DNA from: Candidatus Ozemobacteraceae bacterium | GTDB taxonomy: Bacteria > Muiribacteriota > Ozemobacteria > Ozemobacterales > Ozemobacteraceae | Direction of reading: 5' to 3' | DNA length: 64,000 nt | Assembly (NCBI GenBank): GCA_035373905.1 | Contig: DAOSOK010000013.1 | Span: forward strand, 1-64,000 | Part shown: in pieces, positions 8,462 through 17,621 of the stretch | How the letters are laid out: each line of letters begins with the position of its first letter | Position numbering within the stretch: position 1 is the first letter of the stretch | Made by a program: the position numbers and the translations under genes | The notes under the pieces: model-generated | The model's database searches: none | What the model was told of the DNA's origin: nothing | What the model saw: only the letters and a program-made list of their open reading frames with translations

Positions 8462-8947
8462 TCATTTCCCGGCCGTCGTCGAAGCGATCTCGTCTTTCGG
8501 AAGCCGGCCTTCGGCTTCGAGTTTCGCTTTGCGCCTCAGGCGGGCGCCGTCGAGAATCGGCTTCCAGTTCAGGGTGAGGCGGTCTTCCCGAATGATGCCC
8601 CTCACGATATACGACGGCCGCACTTCGATCTCGATTTTATCGTCGTTCCTGCGGAAAATGAACCCTCGCCGCGCCGCGATGGCGCCGAAGAAATTGCAGG
8701 CCTGCTCCGGCGCCGCCTCGAGCCGAAGCTCGGCGTGGCCCCTCAACTCGTCGTCGGCCGGCGTCAACCTGATCCCGAACGGCGGAACGTCGATATACCG
8801 CACCATCTCCCCGTCAAAGAGGTTGATATAATATCGCTCCTGGTACCGGTGGTATCCGAACCAGAGCCCAATCCCCCCGACGATGATCAACAGCAGCAGA
8901 AACAGCCCCTGACCGCGTCTCAAATTCCAACATTTCATCGTTTCCAT
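8462..8947 (-). CDS. Small membrane-anchored hypothetical protein
   Basis: A 161-residue protein with one N-terminal membrane helix (GLFLLLLIIVGGIGLWFGY) followed by a soluble domain of about 125 residues, basic near the end. ATG 8947 gives METMKCWN; the Met three residues later is equally possible. It converges with the cyclase gene (22 bases between stops) and lies downstream of the pullulanase gene. I do not recognise a family. Confidence 0.6.
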   Translation of the reverse strand: METMKCWNLRRGQGLFLLLLIIVGGIGLWFGYHRYQERYYINLFDGEMVRYIDVPPFGIRLTPADDELRGHAELRLEAAPEQACNFFGAIAARRGFIFRRNDDKIEIEVRPSYIVRGIIREDRLTLNWKPILDGARLRRKAKLEAEGRLPKDEIASTTAGK

Positions 8948-9010
8948 AGGAAAACACCGTACTACATCACACCTGCGGATGCAAGCCCGTATCGCCCTTC
9001 TCCGATAAAG

Positions 9011-9043
9011 CGCCGGCCGGCATCACTCTGATGCCGGCCGGCG
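9011..9043 (-). terminator. Strong hairpin after the pullulanase gene
   Basis: GCCGGCCGGCATC (9012-9024) and GATGCCGGCCGGC (9030-9042) form a perfect stem with a 5-base loop, extended by C9011-G9043. It lies 23 bases past the stop of the minus-strand pullulanase gene. There is no clear T-tract, so it may act as a 3' stabiliser rather than a full terminator. Confidence 0.5.
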
Positions 9044-9065
9044 TTGATGAACGGTCGCGGAAAGG

Positions 9066-11345
9066 TCAGCGGGCTCTTTTGAGGATGACGGCCTTGCGGG
9101 AGGGGACATTGTAGGTGCCCTTGGCGGTGTAGAGTCCCTTGTCGTTCACCTTCTCGCCGTCGCAGATGACGGTCCAGTCGTCGGCGCCGGGGAGGTTGAA
9201 GGTGATCCAGTCGCCGGGGTCGGTGTTGAACAGCACCAGCAGGTCGGTCTTGCCCTTCAGCAGGTAGCCGAGACCGCGGCTGTTGGCGGGCTGGAGCCAC
9301 TCGATGTTCTGGCTGTTGAGGGCGACGGCGTGCCGGAAATTCTCGTATTTCATGCGCAGGCCGATCAGACCTTTGTAGAACTCGTAGATGTCGGCATTTT
9401 TCTTCTTGTCGCCCCAGTTGATCCAGTTGATCTCGTTGTCCTGGTCGTAGGAGTTGTCGTTGCCCTTCTTGGAGCGCATGAACTCCTGGCCCTGATGGAT
9501 CATCGGGATGCCCTGCGCCGTGAGAAGCGCGACGGCGCCGAGTCGGAAGCGGTCCTTGTCCATTTTCAGCAGGTCGGACAGGACGGCGCCGTCATGGCAC
9601 TCGATGTAGTTCACGCTCTCGGTCGGCTTGGCGGTCCACCAGAAGCAGGTGCCGGCGAGCACGGTCATGACCGAATTGCGGTCGCCGTTGCCGCTGATGA
9701 AGGCGCGGATCTGCTCGCGGAAGTCGTCGTTCCACTTGCCGAGTTTCGTGTTGCGGAAGTCGCTCTTGCCCCACTGATTGCGCTTCCAGTCGGCGGCCCA
9801 GGGCTCTGCGACGATGATCGCCGATTCCGGCAGTTCACTCATGATCGCCGACATCGTCTCCTTGTCGAGAATCGTGCCGAGATCGAATCGGAAGCCGTCG
9901 ACGTGGTACTCTCGCATCCAGTATTTGAGACTGTCGAGAATGTATTTGCGGGTCATCGGGTTGTCGGAGCGGAACTCGTTCCCGCAGCCGGTGCCGTTCC
10001 AGTAGAACCGCTTGTCGTCGCACAGCCGGTAGTAGCCGGGGTTGTCGAGGCCCTTGAACAGGAAGGGAATCCCCTTCTCGTTGCCCTCGGCGGTGTGGTT
10101 GTAGACGACGTCCATGATGACGGCGATGCCGGCCTTGTGAAGACCGTTCACCATCTGTTTGAACTCGCGGATGCCCTCGCCGTTCTTGCCGGTCGCGTAG
10201 GCGCACTCGGGGGCGAAGAAGTGGCTCGTCATGTAGCCCCAGTGGTTCGGGTGGCCGGCGAAGTTGTTGTCGAACTCCTGGCAGGGAAGCAGTTCGACGG
10301 CGTTGACGCCGAGGTCCTGGAGGTGGCCGAGCACCTTGTCGGTGCCGAGCCCCTCGAGCATGCCGAGGTAGGTTCCGCGCTTCTCGCCTTCGACTCCGGA
10401 AGACGAATGAGCGGTCGTGTCCTTCACGTGCATTTCATAGATAACAATATCTTTTGCGGCAGGCGTTTTGAAACCCTGGTCGGTCCAGGTGAATTTGTGC
10501 ATCTGAGGCCCCACGACGATGCTCTTCCCGTCGTGATCCACGTTCGCAAACGCGTAGGGATCGGAAATCAGACGCTTGGGATCGAACAGGTGGCCGTCGG
10601 TCGTCGGCCCCGTGAGGGTGTAAGCGTAGTAACTCCCCGACAGGTCCTTGTCGATCGTATACCGCCAGACGCCGTCGTCGAACTTCTTCATCGGGTACGC
10701 AGTGCCGGTCCTGTCGTCGGCTTTTTTGAACAGAACGACGTTCACCGCCGTCGCCGCCGGGGAATACACCTCGAAACTGGTCTTGCCGTTCACGACCTCG
10801 CTGCCAAGCAGGTCCTGGGGAATGGCCGAGCGTGCCCCCCCCGTCCGGGCCGCCGTTCTCGCGGGTCGCTGAGCGCGTTCCGGGGCGACGTTCGAGCGAA
10901 ACCTGGCGTCTGAGATCAGACCGCGGACTTCATCGAGAGAGGTGCGGTACGCCGGGCTCTCGCTCCGGGCGAGAAAATCGAGACGCTGTTCGAGGAATGC
11001 CAGGCCCTGACGGAAGGCTTTCATTTCGGAGGCGTTCGAAGCGCGACCGCCATACTGGCGAAACAGATCGAGGGTTTCCTTCGCGGACTCGGGGGTGTCG
11101 ACGCCGCGCATCAGACGCTTCAACTGGTCGGCGCTTTCGTTCTCGCGCGCAACGGCGCCGAGGCCGGCCTCACTTTCGGTTCCTTCGGAACGGACCGTGC
11201 TCTGCGCGGTATGCGAGTCGCGCGCAAGCCTGTCGAGGGACTGGATCAGCGAAACTGCGTCATCGCCGTACACCATGGCCGACGAGGCCAGCAGACAGGC
11301 GGTGAAGAACGACATCCAACGGTTCGAGCGTGGTCTGAAAGACAT
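9066..11345 (-). CDS. Exported type I pullulanase-like glycoside hydrolase (GH13)
   Basis: The start at 11345 is chosen because GGAGGGGG lies 8 bases upstream and a signal peptide (FFTACLLASSAMVYG) follows; a longer in-frame opening to 11387 is less likely. After a helical segment of about 150 residues comes a CBM48-like beta domain, then a GH13 barrel. Visible barrel motifs are HWGYMTSHFFAPE, MDVVYNHTAEG, GFRFDLGTI (nucleophile Asp), IVAEPWAAD (acid Glu) and YIECHDG, followed by GNDNSYDQDNEINWINW. The product (759 residues) should cleave alpha-1,6 links of pullulan or glycogen outside the cytoplasm. The NtrC-type regulator gene lies 90 bases upstream. Confidence 0.9.
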   Translation of the reverse strand: MSFRPRSNRWMSFFTACLLASSAMVYGDDAVSLIQSLDRLARDSHTAQSTVRSEGTESEAGLGAVARENESADQLKRLMRGVDTPESAKETLDLFRQYGGRASNASEMKAFRQGLAFLEQRLDFLARSESPAYRTSLDEVRGLISDARFRSNVAPERAQRPARTAARTGGARSAIPQDLLGSEVVNGKTSFEVYSPAATAVNVVLFKKADDRTGTAYPMKKFDDGVWRYTIDKDLSGSYYAYTLTGPTTDGHLFDPKRLISDPYAFANVDHDGKSIVVGPQMHKFTWTDQGFKTPAAKDIVIYEMHVKDTTAHSSSGVEGEKRGTYLGMLEGLGTDKVLGHLQDLGVNAVELLPCQEFDNNFAGHPNHWGYMTSHFFAPECAYATGKNGEGIREFKQMVNGLHKAGIAVIMDVVYNHTAEGNEKGIPFLFKGLDNPGYYRLCDDKRFYWNGTGCGNEFRSDNPMTRKYILDSLKYWMREYHVDGFRFDLGTILDKETMSAIMSELPESAIIVAEPWAADWKRNQWGKSDFRNTKLGKWNDDFREQIRAFISGNGDRNSVMTVLAGTCFWWTAKPTESVNYIECHDGAVLSDLLKMDKDRFRLGAVALLTAQGIPMIHQGQEFMRSKKGNDNSYDQDNEINWINWGDKKKNADIYEFYKGLIGLRMKYENFRHAVALNSQNIEWLQPANSRGLGYLLKGKTDLLVLFNTDPGDWITFNLPGADDWTVICDGEKVNDKGLYTAKGTYNVPSRKAVILKRAR

Positions 11346-11435
11346 CTTGAGCGCCCCCTCCGAAAAAAATCTCAGATGATTCGTCAATTATACCGACTTT
11401 TCCCCGGGGTCCGGAAGAGGACGCCGGCGAGGGTC

Positions 11436-12800
11436 TCAGCGGGATTCCCCACCGCGATACTTCGCCGGATCGATTCCGAGGCGTTTTAGCCGGTCGTACA
11501 GCGTGCGTCGTGGCAGATCAAGTTCGCGCGCTGCGGCTACGACATTTCCATGGGAATGCCTGAGAGCCTCGACGATCATGGTTCGCTCTGAGTCGTCGAG
11601 GCGGGTGTCGATGGGGCCGCATCCCGGCGCCGGAGCCGGCCTCGTGCCACCCGCAGGGAGAAGCAGGTCATCGGGCGTTATCATCCCGTCCTCGTCGATG
11701 ACGGCGGCGCGTTCGAGCACATTTTTCAATTCCCGGATGTTTCCCGGCCAGTCGAGGCCGCGCAGAAGGGTCAGAGCGTCACGGGAGATGCCGAGTTGTT
11801 TCCTGCCATGGGCCGCGGCAATTTCCGACAGCAGGTGGCCGGCGAGGGCCGGGATGTCGTCGGGGCGTTCCCGAAGCGGCGGCAGATGGATCGGGAAGAC
11901 GTTGATACGGTAGTAGAGATCCGGGCGGAACCGGCCCTGCGCGGCCATTCCCGCGAGATCCTTGTTCGTGGCCGATACGAGACGCACGTCGACTCGAACG
12001 GGCTTGACGCCGCCGACGCGCTCGATTTCCTGCTCCTGGAGGACGCGAAGGAGCTTCGCCTGGATTTCCGGGGGGATTTCAGCAACCTCGTCGAGGAACA
12101 GGGTGCCGCCCGACGCGACCTCGAACTTGCCGAGTTTTCTCGCATCGGCGCCCGTAAATGCCCCTTTTTCATGGCCAAACAGCTCGGATTCGAGGAGGGT
12201 CCCCTGCAGATTGGCGCAGTTTACGGCGACGAAGGGCTTTTCCTTGCGGGAGCTGTTGAGATGGATGGCACGTGCGACGAGCTCTTTTCCCGTGCCGGTC
12301 TCACCGGTAATCAGCACCGTCGTCGAAAGGGCGGCGACGCGGCGGATCAGGTCTTTCACGATGCGCATCGCGGGGTTGGAGGCGATGAAGGTTTCGGTGT
12401 CGGGGCCACGCGGGGCCGAGAGCCCGGCCAGCCGCGACATGCGGGCGGCGTTTTCGGTAAGCGAGAGGATGTTCTGGAGCTTCGCATCCTCGACCGGCTT
12501 GACGAGGAAATCGAACGCGCCTTTCTTCATCGCCTCGACGGCCGTGTCGATCGTGCCGTAGGCCGTCAGGATGACGATGCGGGCATCGGGCCTCATCTCG
12601 AGGCCTCGCTTGAGCAAGGTCAGACCGTCGATGCCGGGCATGCGCAGGTCGAGAAGGGTAAGCCCGAACTCCTCGGCTTCGAATGCCGCCAAGCCCATCA
12701 CGGGATCGGTGCGGTACACCGCCTCGTGCCCGCGGCTCGCAAGCAGTTCGGCGAGGTTTTCCGCCTGCTGCCGGTCATCATCGACGATCAGGATTCGCAT
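11436..12800 (-). CDS. NtrC-family sigma-54 dependent response regulator
   Basis: A 454-residue regulator with all three expected parts. The receiver starts MRILIVDDD, with phospho-acceptor Asp in LLDLRMPG and Lys in FLVKPV. The AAA+ module has GETGTGKE, the sigma-54 contact loop GAFTGA and GGTLFLDEV. A Fis-type helix-turn-helix (ARELDLPRRTLYDRLKRLG) ends it. I start it at 12800 (GGGAT upstream) rather than at 12830, since MRILIVDDD is the canonical beginning. The histidine kinase gene upstream on the same strand is its likely partner, although a dispersed repeat separates them. The intact GAFTGA implies sigma-54 control of its targets. Confidence 0.93.
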   Translation of the reverse strand: MRILIVDDDRQQAENLAELLASRGHEAVYRTDPVMGLAAFEAEEFGLTLLDLRMPGIDGLTLLKRGLEMRPDARIVILTAYGTIDTAVEAMKKGAFDFLVKPVEDAKLQNILSLTENAARMSRLAGLSAPRGPDTETFIASNPAMRIVKDLIRRVAALSTTVLITGETGTGKELVARAIHLNSSRKEKPFVAVNCANLQGTLLESELFGHEKGAFTGADARKLGKFEVASGGTLFLDEVAEIPPEIQAKLLRVLQEQEIERVGGVKPVRVDVRLVSATNKDLAGMAAQGRFRPDLYYRINVFPIHLPPLRERPDDIPALAGHLLSEIAAAHGRKQLGISRDALTLLRGLDWPGNIRELKNVLERAAVIDEDGMITPDDLLLPAGGTRPAPAPGCGPIDTRLDDSERTMIVEALRHSHGNVVAAARELDLPRRTLYDRLKRLGIDPAKYRGGESR

Positions 12801-12898
12801 GTATCCCAGTGTAGCACACTCGCACAGCACCGATCATCTTCTCGGGCAGGGATTACACATGCATCATTCGCCATCACGGTCTCGTCGCGATGCGTTCT

Positions 12899-13021
12899 AT
12901 CGAGTTCTGCAGCATTCCTCCCGGTCGCCCTGGGATTGTCGAAGGGCGAGAGCCTTTCGTGCTTCGACAGGCTCAGCACGAACGGAACCATGAAACAGAC
13001 TTCCGTCATGCAGGAATCAAT
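12899..13021. repeat. Dispersed repeat element with terminal inverted repeats, copy 2
   Basis: The left end ATCGAGTTCTGCA (12899-12911) and right end TGCAGGAATCAAT (13009-13021) are imperfect inverted repeats (10 of 13). Between them lie TCGCCCTGGGATTGTCGAAG and TTCGTGCTTCGACAGGCTCA hairpin blocks. It occupies the gap between the histidine kinase and its probable response regulator. No transposase is encoded. Confidence 0.75.
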
Positions 13022-13053
13022 GAAGCCGGCACGCCGTGTTGCCGGCCTTGCTT

Positions 13054-14307
13054 TCACCCGATGGGGAGGGTGACGACGAAGCGGTTGCCGGCGTCGGCGG
13101 GTTCGACCCAGGCGCGGCCGCCCATCATGAGGATGAACTGGCGGACGAGGTAGAGGCCGAGTCCGGAGCCGGGAATGTCGGTGCCGCTGTCGCCGCGGTA
13201 GAACTTTTCGAAAATCTTCTCGCGGTCCGGAGCGGGAATGATGGGGCCGCAGCTTTCGACGGCGATGCGTATCGCGTCGATTTCCTCTATGATATGAATC
13301 CGTATTATACTTTTAGGAATTGCGTATTTCACGGCGTTCACCAGGAGGTTGTCGAGAATGCGCTCGAGGAGATACGGGTCGTGGGAAACGGGCGGCGTCT
13401 CGGGGAGATCGAGTTCGACGGAAAGGTCGCGGGCGGCGGCCAGGGGGCGGATGCGCCCGACGGTCATGGTGACGACGGAGGTGATCTGGCCGAGTTCGAC
13501 GCGGGCGGCGAGGTCTTCCGACTGGAGGCGGGTGAGGTCGAGGGCGTTCTTCGTCATGCGGCCCAGTTCGGCGATCTCGACGGCCATCTCCTCGAACCGC
13601 CTGCGGATATCATCGGGCAGGCGTTCTGCCGAGCGTTCGATGAGGTTCACCTGGCCGGTAAGCCGCGCGAGCGGGGTTCGCAGTTCGTGCGACACGAGCG
13701 CCAGGAAGGTGCTCTTCAGCGTTCCGAGTTCCTCGAGATTCCTGTTCGCGCGCTCGAGCTCCTGGTTCTTGACCTCCATCTCGTTGAAGACGTCGGCGAT
13801 CTTGCGCGCGATGAGGACGAACAGCACGAAGGCGGCGCCGGCGAGCACGAGACCGATCGTCCAGACCATTGCGCGCCAGGATTCGAGCCGGGTGTAGAAC
13901 GAGCGGCGGGTCTGGTAGGCGACGCGCAGTCCCTGATCCGTCGGAACGATCCAGAGGATACCGGGCCCGGGACTCGCGATGCCGGTTTCGATCCCGTATT
14001 CGGTTTCTGACGCATAGGTCGAACGGAGATTGAGAAGCGTTTCGGCGTCGAGGGCGGCCGGCCATTCCCCGGCGATACGCCTCAACTCGAGCGTTGCCGT
14101 CGAAAGCAGGGAGCATGCGTAGGATTTCTGAGCTGCGAGGCCCCCTTCCAGGGGAAGGTTCCGGAGTGCCGACGCGCGCTGTTCATGGAGGCCTACGCGC
14201 ATCCGCTCGAGGATCGAGTCGGACGTCCAGAGGATGATCGCAAGCACGGCAGCCGGCAGAAATCCCATGAACAGCATGAGACCGATCTGCCGCACCTGTC
14301 CGTTCAT
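13054..14307 (-). CDS. Membrane sensor histidine kinase
   Basis: A 417-residue kinase with two membrane helices (about 8-28 and 178-200) bracketing an extracytoplasmic sensor of about 150 residues. A short coiled linker follows, then HisKA with the phospho-accepting His in LVSHELRTPLARL. The HATPase domain shows N-box NLLVNAVKYA and G-box GSGLGLYLVRQF. The MFS gene stop is only 2 bases upstream of this start, so the two are cotranscribed. The cognate regulator is probably the NtrC-type protein downstream. An ATA-N8-TAT dyad lies in the HATPase coding region (13292). Confidence 0.9.
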   Translation of the reverse strand: MNGQVRQIGLMLFMGFLPAAVLAIILWTSDSILERMRVGLHEQRASALRNLPLEGGLAAQKSYACSLLSTATLELRRIAGEWPAALDAETLLNLRSTYASETEYGIETGIASPGPGILWIVPTDQGLRVAYQTRRSFYTRLESWRAMVWTIGLVLAGAAFVLFVLIARKIADVFNEMEVKNQELERANRNLEELGTLKSTFLALVSHELRTPLARLTGQVNLIERSAERLPDDIRRRFEEMAVEIAELGRMTKNALDLTRLQSEDLAARVELGQITSVVTMTVGRIRPLAAARDLSVELDLPETPPVSHDPYLLERILDNLLVNAVKYAIPKSIIRIHIIEEIDAIRIAVESCGPIIPAPDREKIFEKFYRGDSGTDIPGSGLGLYLVRQFILMMGGRAWVEPADAGNRFVVTLPIG

Positions 14308-14309
14308 CG

Positions 14310-15551
14310 TCAGGCTTCAGTCGCCTCGGCGGCCTCCGGAGACGGTTCCTGGTCGAGAGTGGAGAGGCCGTCGATGCGGGCAAACCGCCAGGTCAGGAAG
14401 ACGGTGCCGAGCGCGCAGATCGTGTAGACGGCTGCGATACCGAGATTGTCGGCAAGGGCCCCGGCCGCTGCCATGGCGATCGGGATCAGCGAGAAGCTGA
14501 GGACCTCAACGAAGGCGAAGAAGCGCCCTTTCATCTCCGGATCGACCGTGCGCTGGAACAGGGTGAGGACAGCCACGTTGACCGCCGTGAAACACCCGCC
14601 GAGCAGGAAAAGACCGACAAGATAGAGGGAAAAAAACGGGTTGTACGCGAAGAAGGCGAACAGCAGGCCCGACATCCCCAGAACCCTTACGAGCAGGATG
14701 GATGTCCGCATGCCCGCGAACAGCCGTACGAAGGCAAGACCGGTCACCACGGAGCCGAGCGCGAGAACGCCTTCGCTGAAACCGAGTTCGAACGCGTCGA
14801 GGGCGAAGACGTTTCTGATCGAAAGCGGCAGGAGAACGACGATCGGCACGGCAAACAGGTTCAGGCCGCCGAAACCGATCAGGATGTCACGCAAGACGCG
14901 ATTGTCGCGAACGTAGCGGAAACCGGCGGCGAGCTGGGCAAGCACGCCCTCCTGCCCTGACTGCGCGGCCCTCGGGGCCATTCTCATGACGACGACGCAG
15001 ATCGAGGAGAGAACCAGGCAACCGGCATGCGCGACGAACGCCTCGGCCACCGACCAGCGGGCGATGATCGCGCCCCCGATGGCGGGCCCCGCCAGCTTTG
15101 ATATATCTCTTACTATTGTATGAAGCGCCATCGCCTCCTCGATCTTTTCCGGCGGAACGACGCGCGGAATGACCGTGAGGGTCGTCGGGCTGTGAAAGAC
15201 GCCGGCGGCGGCGAGCGTGCCGCACATGGCCAGCAGGAGCGGTATCGACAAGTGGTCCTGCCAGGCCGTCACGGCAACGGCGCCGACGAGGCAGGCGCGA
15301 AACAGATCGGCGCCGATCAGCAGGAGTTTGGCCGGGAGCCTGTCGGCGAGCGTTCCGGCGAACGGCCCGATCAGCACGGCGGGCAGGAAGCTGACGCTCA
15401 TGATGAAGCCGACCGTCGTTCCCGAGCCGGTTTTGCTGATGACCCACCAGATCATCGCCGTCTGCATGATGCCCTCGCCGATGAAAGAGACGAGTTGGGC
15501 AAGCCACAACAGGCCGAAATTTCGCTGCTTTGTCAGAATCTCGAGAACCAT
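14310..15551 (-). CDS. Major facilitator superfamily transporter (MFS_3/EntS-like)
   Basis: A 413-residue protein with about 12 membrane helices. The loop GPFAGTLADRLPAK is the MFS motif A region, and NFGLLWLAQLVSFIGEGIMQ is the typical start of the MFS_3 group, which includes enterobactin and macrolide exporters. It is probably first in a two-gene unit with the histidine kinase, suggesting that the kinase senses something linked to the transported compound. The substrate is unknown. An ATA-N8-TAT site lies inside at 15103. Confidence 0.85.
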   Translation of the reverse strand: MVLEILTKQRNFGLLWLAQLVSFIGEGIMQTAMIWWVISKTGSGTTVGFIMSVSFLPAVLIGPFAGTLADRLPAKLLLIGADLFRACLVGAVAVTAWQDHLSIPLLLAMCGTLAAAGVFHSPTTLTVIPRVVPPEKIEEAMALHTIVRDISKLAGPAIGGAIIARWSVAEAFVAHAGCLVLSSICVVVMRMAPRAAQSGQEGVLAQLAAGFRYVRDNRVLRDILIGFGGLNLFAVPIVVLLPLSIRNVFALDAFELGFSEGVLALGSVVTGLAFVRLFAGMRTSILLVRVLGMSGLLFAFFAYNPFFSLYLVGLFLLGGCFTAVNVAVLTLFQRTVDPEMKGRFFAFVEVLSFSLIPIAMAAAGALADNLGIAAVYTICALGTVFLTWRFARIDGLSTLDQEPSPEAAEATEA

Positions 15552-15712
15552 TATTCCTCATTATGTCCGATCATTCCCGCAAACACAACCCCGGGGAGAA
15601 GGATTTCAGGCTTGAGACGAAAAGAGCCGGTTATCCGCAGATGCCGCAGATTGGACAGATGAACGAAGGACGGACCTGGATAGACACAGCAGAAAGAACC
15701 CCCTCAGAACGA

Positions 15713-15741
15713 GACAGCCCCCCGGAAGCCGGGAGGCTGTC
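15713..15741 (-). terminator. Hairpin downstream of the 15762 gene
   Basis: GACAGCC and GGCTGTC plus inner CCCGG/CCGGG arms form a near-perfect stem with a 3-base loop, 20 bases past the minus-strand stop. The T-tract is weak. The rest of the 15552-15761 gap holds only a degenerate CGCAGATGCCGCAGATTGG stretch and no visible gene. Confidence 0.5.
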
Positions 15742-15761
15742 GCCGATGAATTCGTTTTCGG

Positions 15762-16430
15762 TCAGTCGACACTGAGGTGGATGACGGTGCCTCCGTCGTC
15801 CTGGCCTTCGACCTTGATAACTTTCAGGACTCCGGACTTGGCGGTCTTGAACCGCTCCTGCAACATGAGCAGGTCTTTATCGTAGTTCTTGGGATTGACG
15901 CCGAACATGACCAACTCGGTCGAGAAGCGCTGGACCATGCGGCGGACATCCTCGATGTCGCTCGCCGTGAGGTTGCATTTCCGTATGACGCGGGTGACGT
16001 TGGGCGACTGGGCGATTTCTATGATCGAGCGGGCCATCTCCTCGACGAGCCGCACCCCGATATACTTGTCCATCGGTCGAAGCTTCGCATTGTTCCGCGA
16101 CGTGTAGGTTTTCAGCCACCCCTTTTCGTTGATGGTATCGATGATGGTCAGCAGTTCATCGTTTTTTTCGATCTTGGGCGAGGGGTTGGCATTCCACTGG
16201 ATGAGGCTCCGCGCCGACGACAGCTTGAGCTTCTCCTTCGGCTTCGTCACCGGCTCGGTATTCGGAGGAATCCGAAGCGACAGCGTCACCGACTTGTCGG
16301 CGGCGGCCCGTTCCGGCACGGGAATCGTGATGGTGGAATCGGCATTGACGGAATACGAGAACATTCCGGCCAGGATGCCGACCACGCCGAACGGGACGAG
16401 CAGCTTCAAGCCGGGAAAAAAGCCTTTCAT
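15762..16430 (-). CDS. Exported or membrane-anchored hypothetical protein
   Basis: The start at 16430 has GGAGG 6 bases upstream; a longer in-frame opening to 16475 lacks such support. The 222-residue product has an N-terminal hydrophobic segment (LKLLVPFGVVGILAGMFSYS) that is either a signal peptide or an anchor. A basic/Pro linker and a helical C-terminal half follow. The piece around NEKGWLKTYTSRNNAKLRPM faintly recalls surface-layer-homology modules, but too weakly to call. It lies 66 bases downstream of the M24 peptidase gene on the same strand. Confidence 0.65.
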   Translation of the reverse strand: MKGFFPGLKLLVPFGVVGILAGMFSYSVNADSTITIPVPERAAADKSVTLSLRIPPNTEPVTKPKEKLKLSSARSLIQWNANPSPKIEKNDELLTIIDTINEKGWLKTYTSRNNAKLRPMDKYIGVRLVEEMARSIIEIAQSPNVTRVIRKCNLTASDIEDVRRMVQRFSTELVMFGVNPKNYDKDLLMLQERFKTAKSGVLKVIKVEGQDDGGTVIHLSVD

Positions 16431-16496
16431 GGAAAACCTCCGTTGTCCGTCGATAAGGACTGCGCTCACCCTCATCGGCAGGAATCGGGGTTTCCT

Positions 16497-17576
16497 TTAT
16501 ACGGGAAGCTCGAGGAGGTCGTTGGGAGTGGCCGTGAGCCGTTCGGGAACGTCGTCGACCCGGTAGACGTCCTCTATCCGCACGCCGCCCCACCCGGGCA
16601 GGTAGATGCCGGGTTCGACCGTCAGCACCATGCCGGTTTTGATCGTGTCGTTGCACTTCGTTGAAAAGGCCGGCATCTCGTGGATATCGAGGCCGAGCGA
16701 GTGGCCGAGCCCGTGGCCGAAATGATCCCCGTATCCCTTCGATGCAATATGGTCGCGGGCGAGCTTGTCGACGTCGAAGCCGGTCACGCCGGGCCTGATG
16801 CCGGCGATGGCGCGCTTCTGGGCTTCGAGAACGATGCCGTAGACCTCGCGGAATTTTTTATCGGCCTTGCCGACGAAGACGGTGCGGGTCATGTCGGAGT
16901 GGTAGCCGTTCCAGATCGCGCCGAAATCGATCTTCACCATCTCGCCGGCTTTGATCTTCCGGTCGGTCGGGTGGGCGTGCGGACAGGAGGAGCGTTCGCC
17001 GGATGCGATGATCGTCGCGAAGCTGGGGCCTTCCGAGCCTTCCATCCGCATGATGTATTCGAGGCGGGCGGCGATCTCGGTTTCGCGCTTTCCCGGCTTG
17101 ATGAACCGCAGAAGTTTTTTGAAGCTGCGATCCGAGATGGAAAACGCCTTGCGGAGTTCCTTCAGTTCCTCATCTCCCTTGACCTGGCGGACGCCCTCGA
17201 TGATGCCCTTCGTCGTGGTCAGTTTTCCCTTGAACTTGTCCCGGAAGGTTTCGTATGTGGCGAGCGTCAGGGTCGATTCGACGCCGAGGCCGGCGACACG
17301 GGATTTTTCGAGGTATTCGAGCACGGCCTCGCTGGAAGAGGTCTTGAAGACGACGATCTCGGCAGAGCGGCCGACTTCGTTTTCCGACTGTTCCTGATAT
17401 CGGAAATCGGTGAAGAACAGGGATTTTTTGCGTTCGAGGAGGAGAACGCCCGAAGAGCCCGTGAAGCCCGTCAGATACCGGACATTCGACAAATTCGTCA
17501 CCAACATCGCGTCGATCTGGGCGGGGAACGCCTCAACGACGGCCTGCTGCCGTTCGAGACAGGGATTTTTTTTCAT
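16497..17576 (-). CDS. M24B family Xaa-Pro aminopeptidase/dipeptidase
   Basis: A 359-residue metallopeptidase. The N-terminal creatinase-like domain contains VTNLSNVRYLTGFTGSSG. The pita-bread domain has all five metal ligands: Asp in KIDFGAIW, Asp in YHSDMTRT, His in GHGLGHSLG, Glu in TVEPGIYL and Glu in VRIEDVY. AAGGAG lies 8 bases before ATG 17576. It should cleave X-Pro bonds in the cytoplasm. It follows the M16 protease gene on the same strand (45-base gap), probably at the end of the trpS-scpAB transcript. It is active by motif; peptide specificity is not readable. Confidence 0.92.
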   Translation of the reverse strand: MKKNPCLERQQAVVEAFPAQIDAMLVTNLSNVRYLTGFTGSSGVLLLERKKSLFFTDFRYQEQSENEVGRSAEIVVFKTSSSEAVLEYLEKSRVAGLGVESTLTLATYETFRDKFKGKLTTTKGIIEGVRQVKGDEELKELRKAFSISDRSFKKLLRFIKPGKRETEIAARLEYIMRMEGSEGPSFATIIASGERSSCPHAHPTDRKIKAGEMVKIDFGAIWNGYHSDMTRTVFVGKADKKFREVYGIVLEAQKRAIAGIRPGVTGFDVDKLARDHIASKGYGDHFGHGLGHSLGLDIHEMPAFSTKCNDTIKTGMVLTVEPGIYLPGWGGVRIEDVYRVDDVPERLTATPNDLLELPV

Positions 17577-17621
17577 CGCTTCTTCTCCTTGAGCAGATCT
17601 TCTCTGACGGGCAGGGCCACC

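Noticed and set aside
9330..10913. 527-codon plus-strand frame opposite the pullulanase
   Set aside because: Val/Ala/Gly-rich shadow; the minus strand carries full GH13 motifs.
12788..13057. Minus-strand frame containing VPFVLSLSKHE
   Set aside because: It is the translation of the dispersed repeat; the same peptide appears wherever the repeat occurs.
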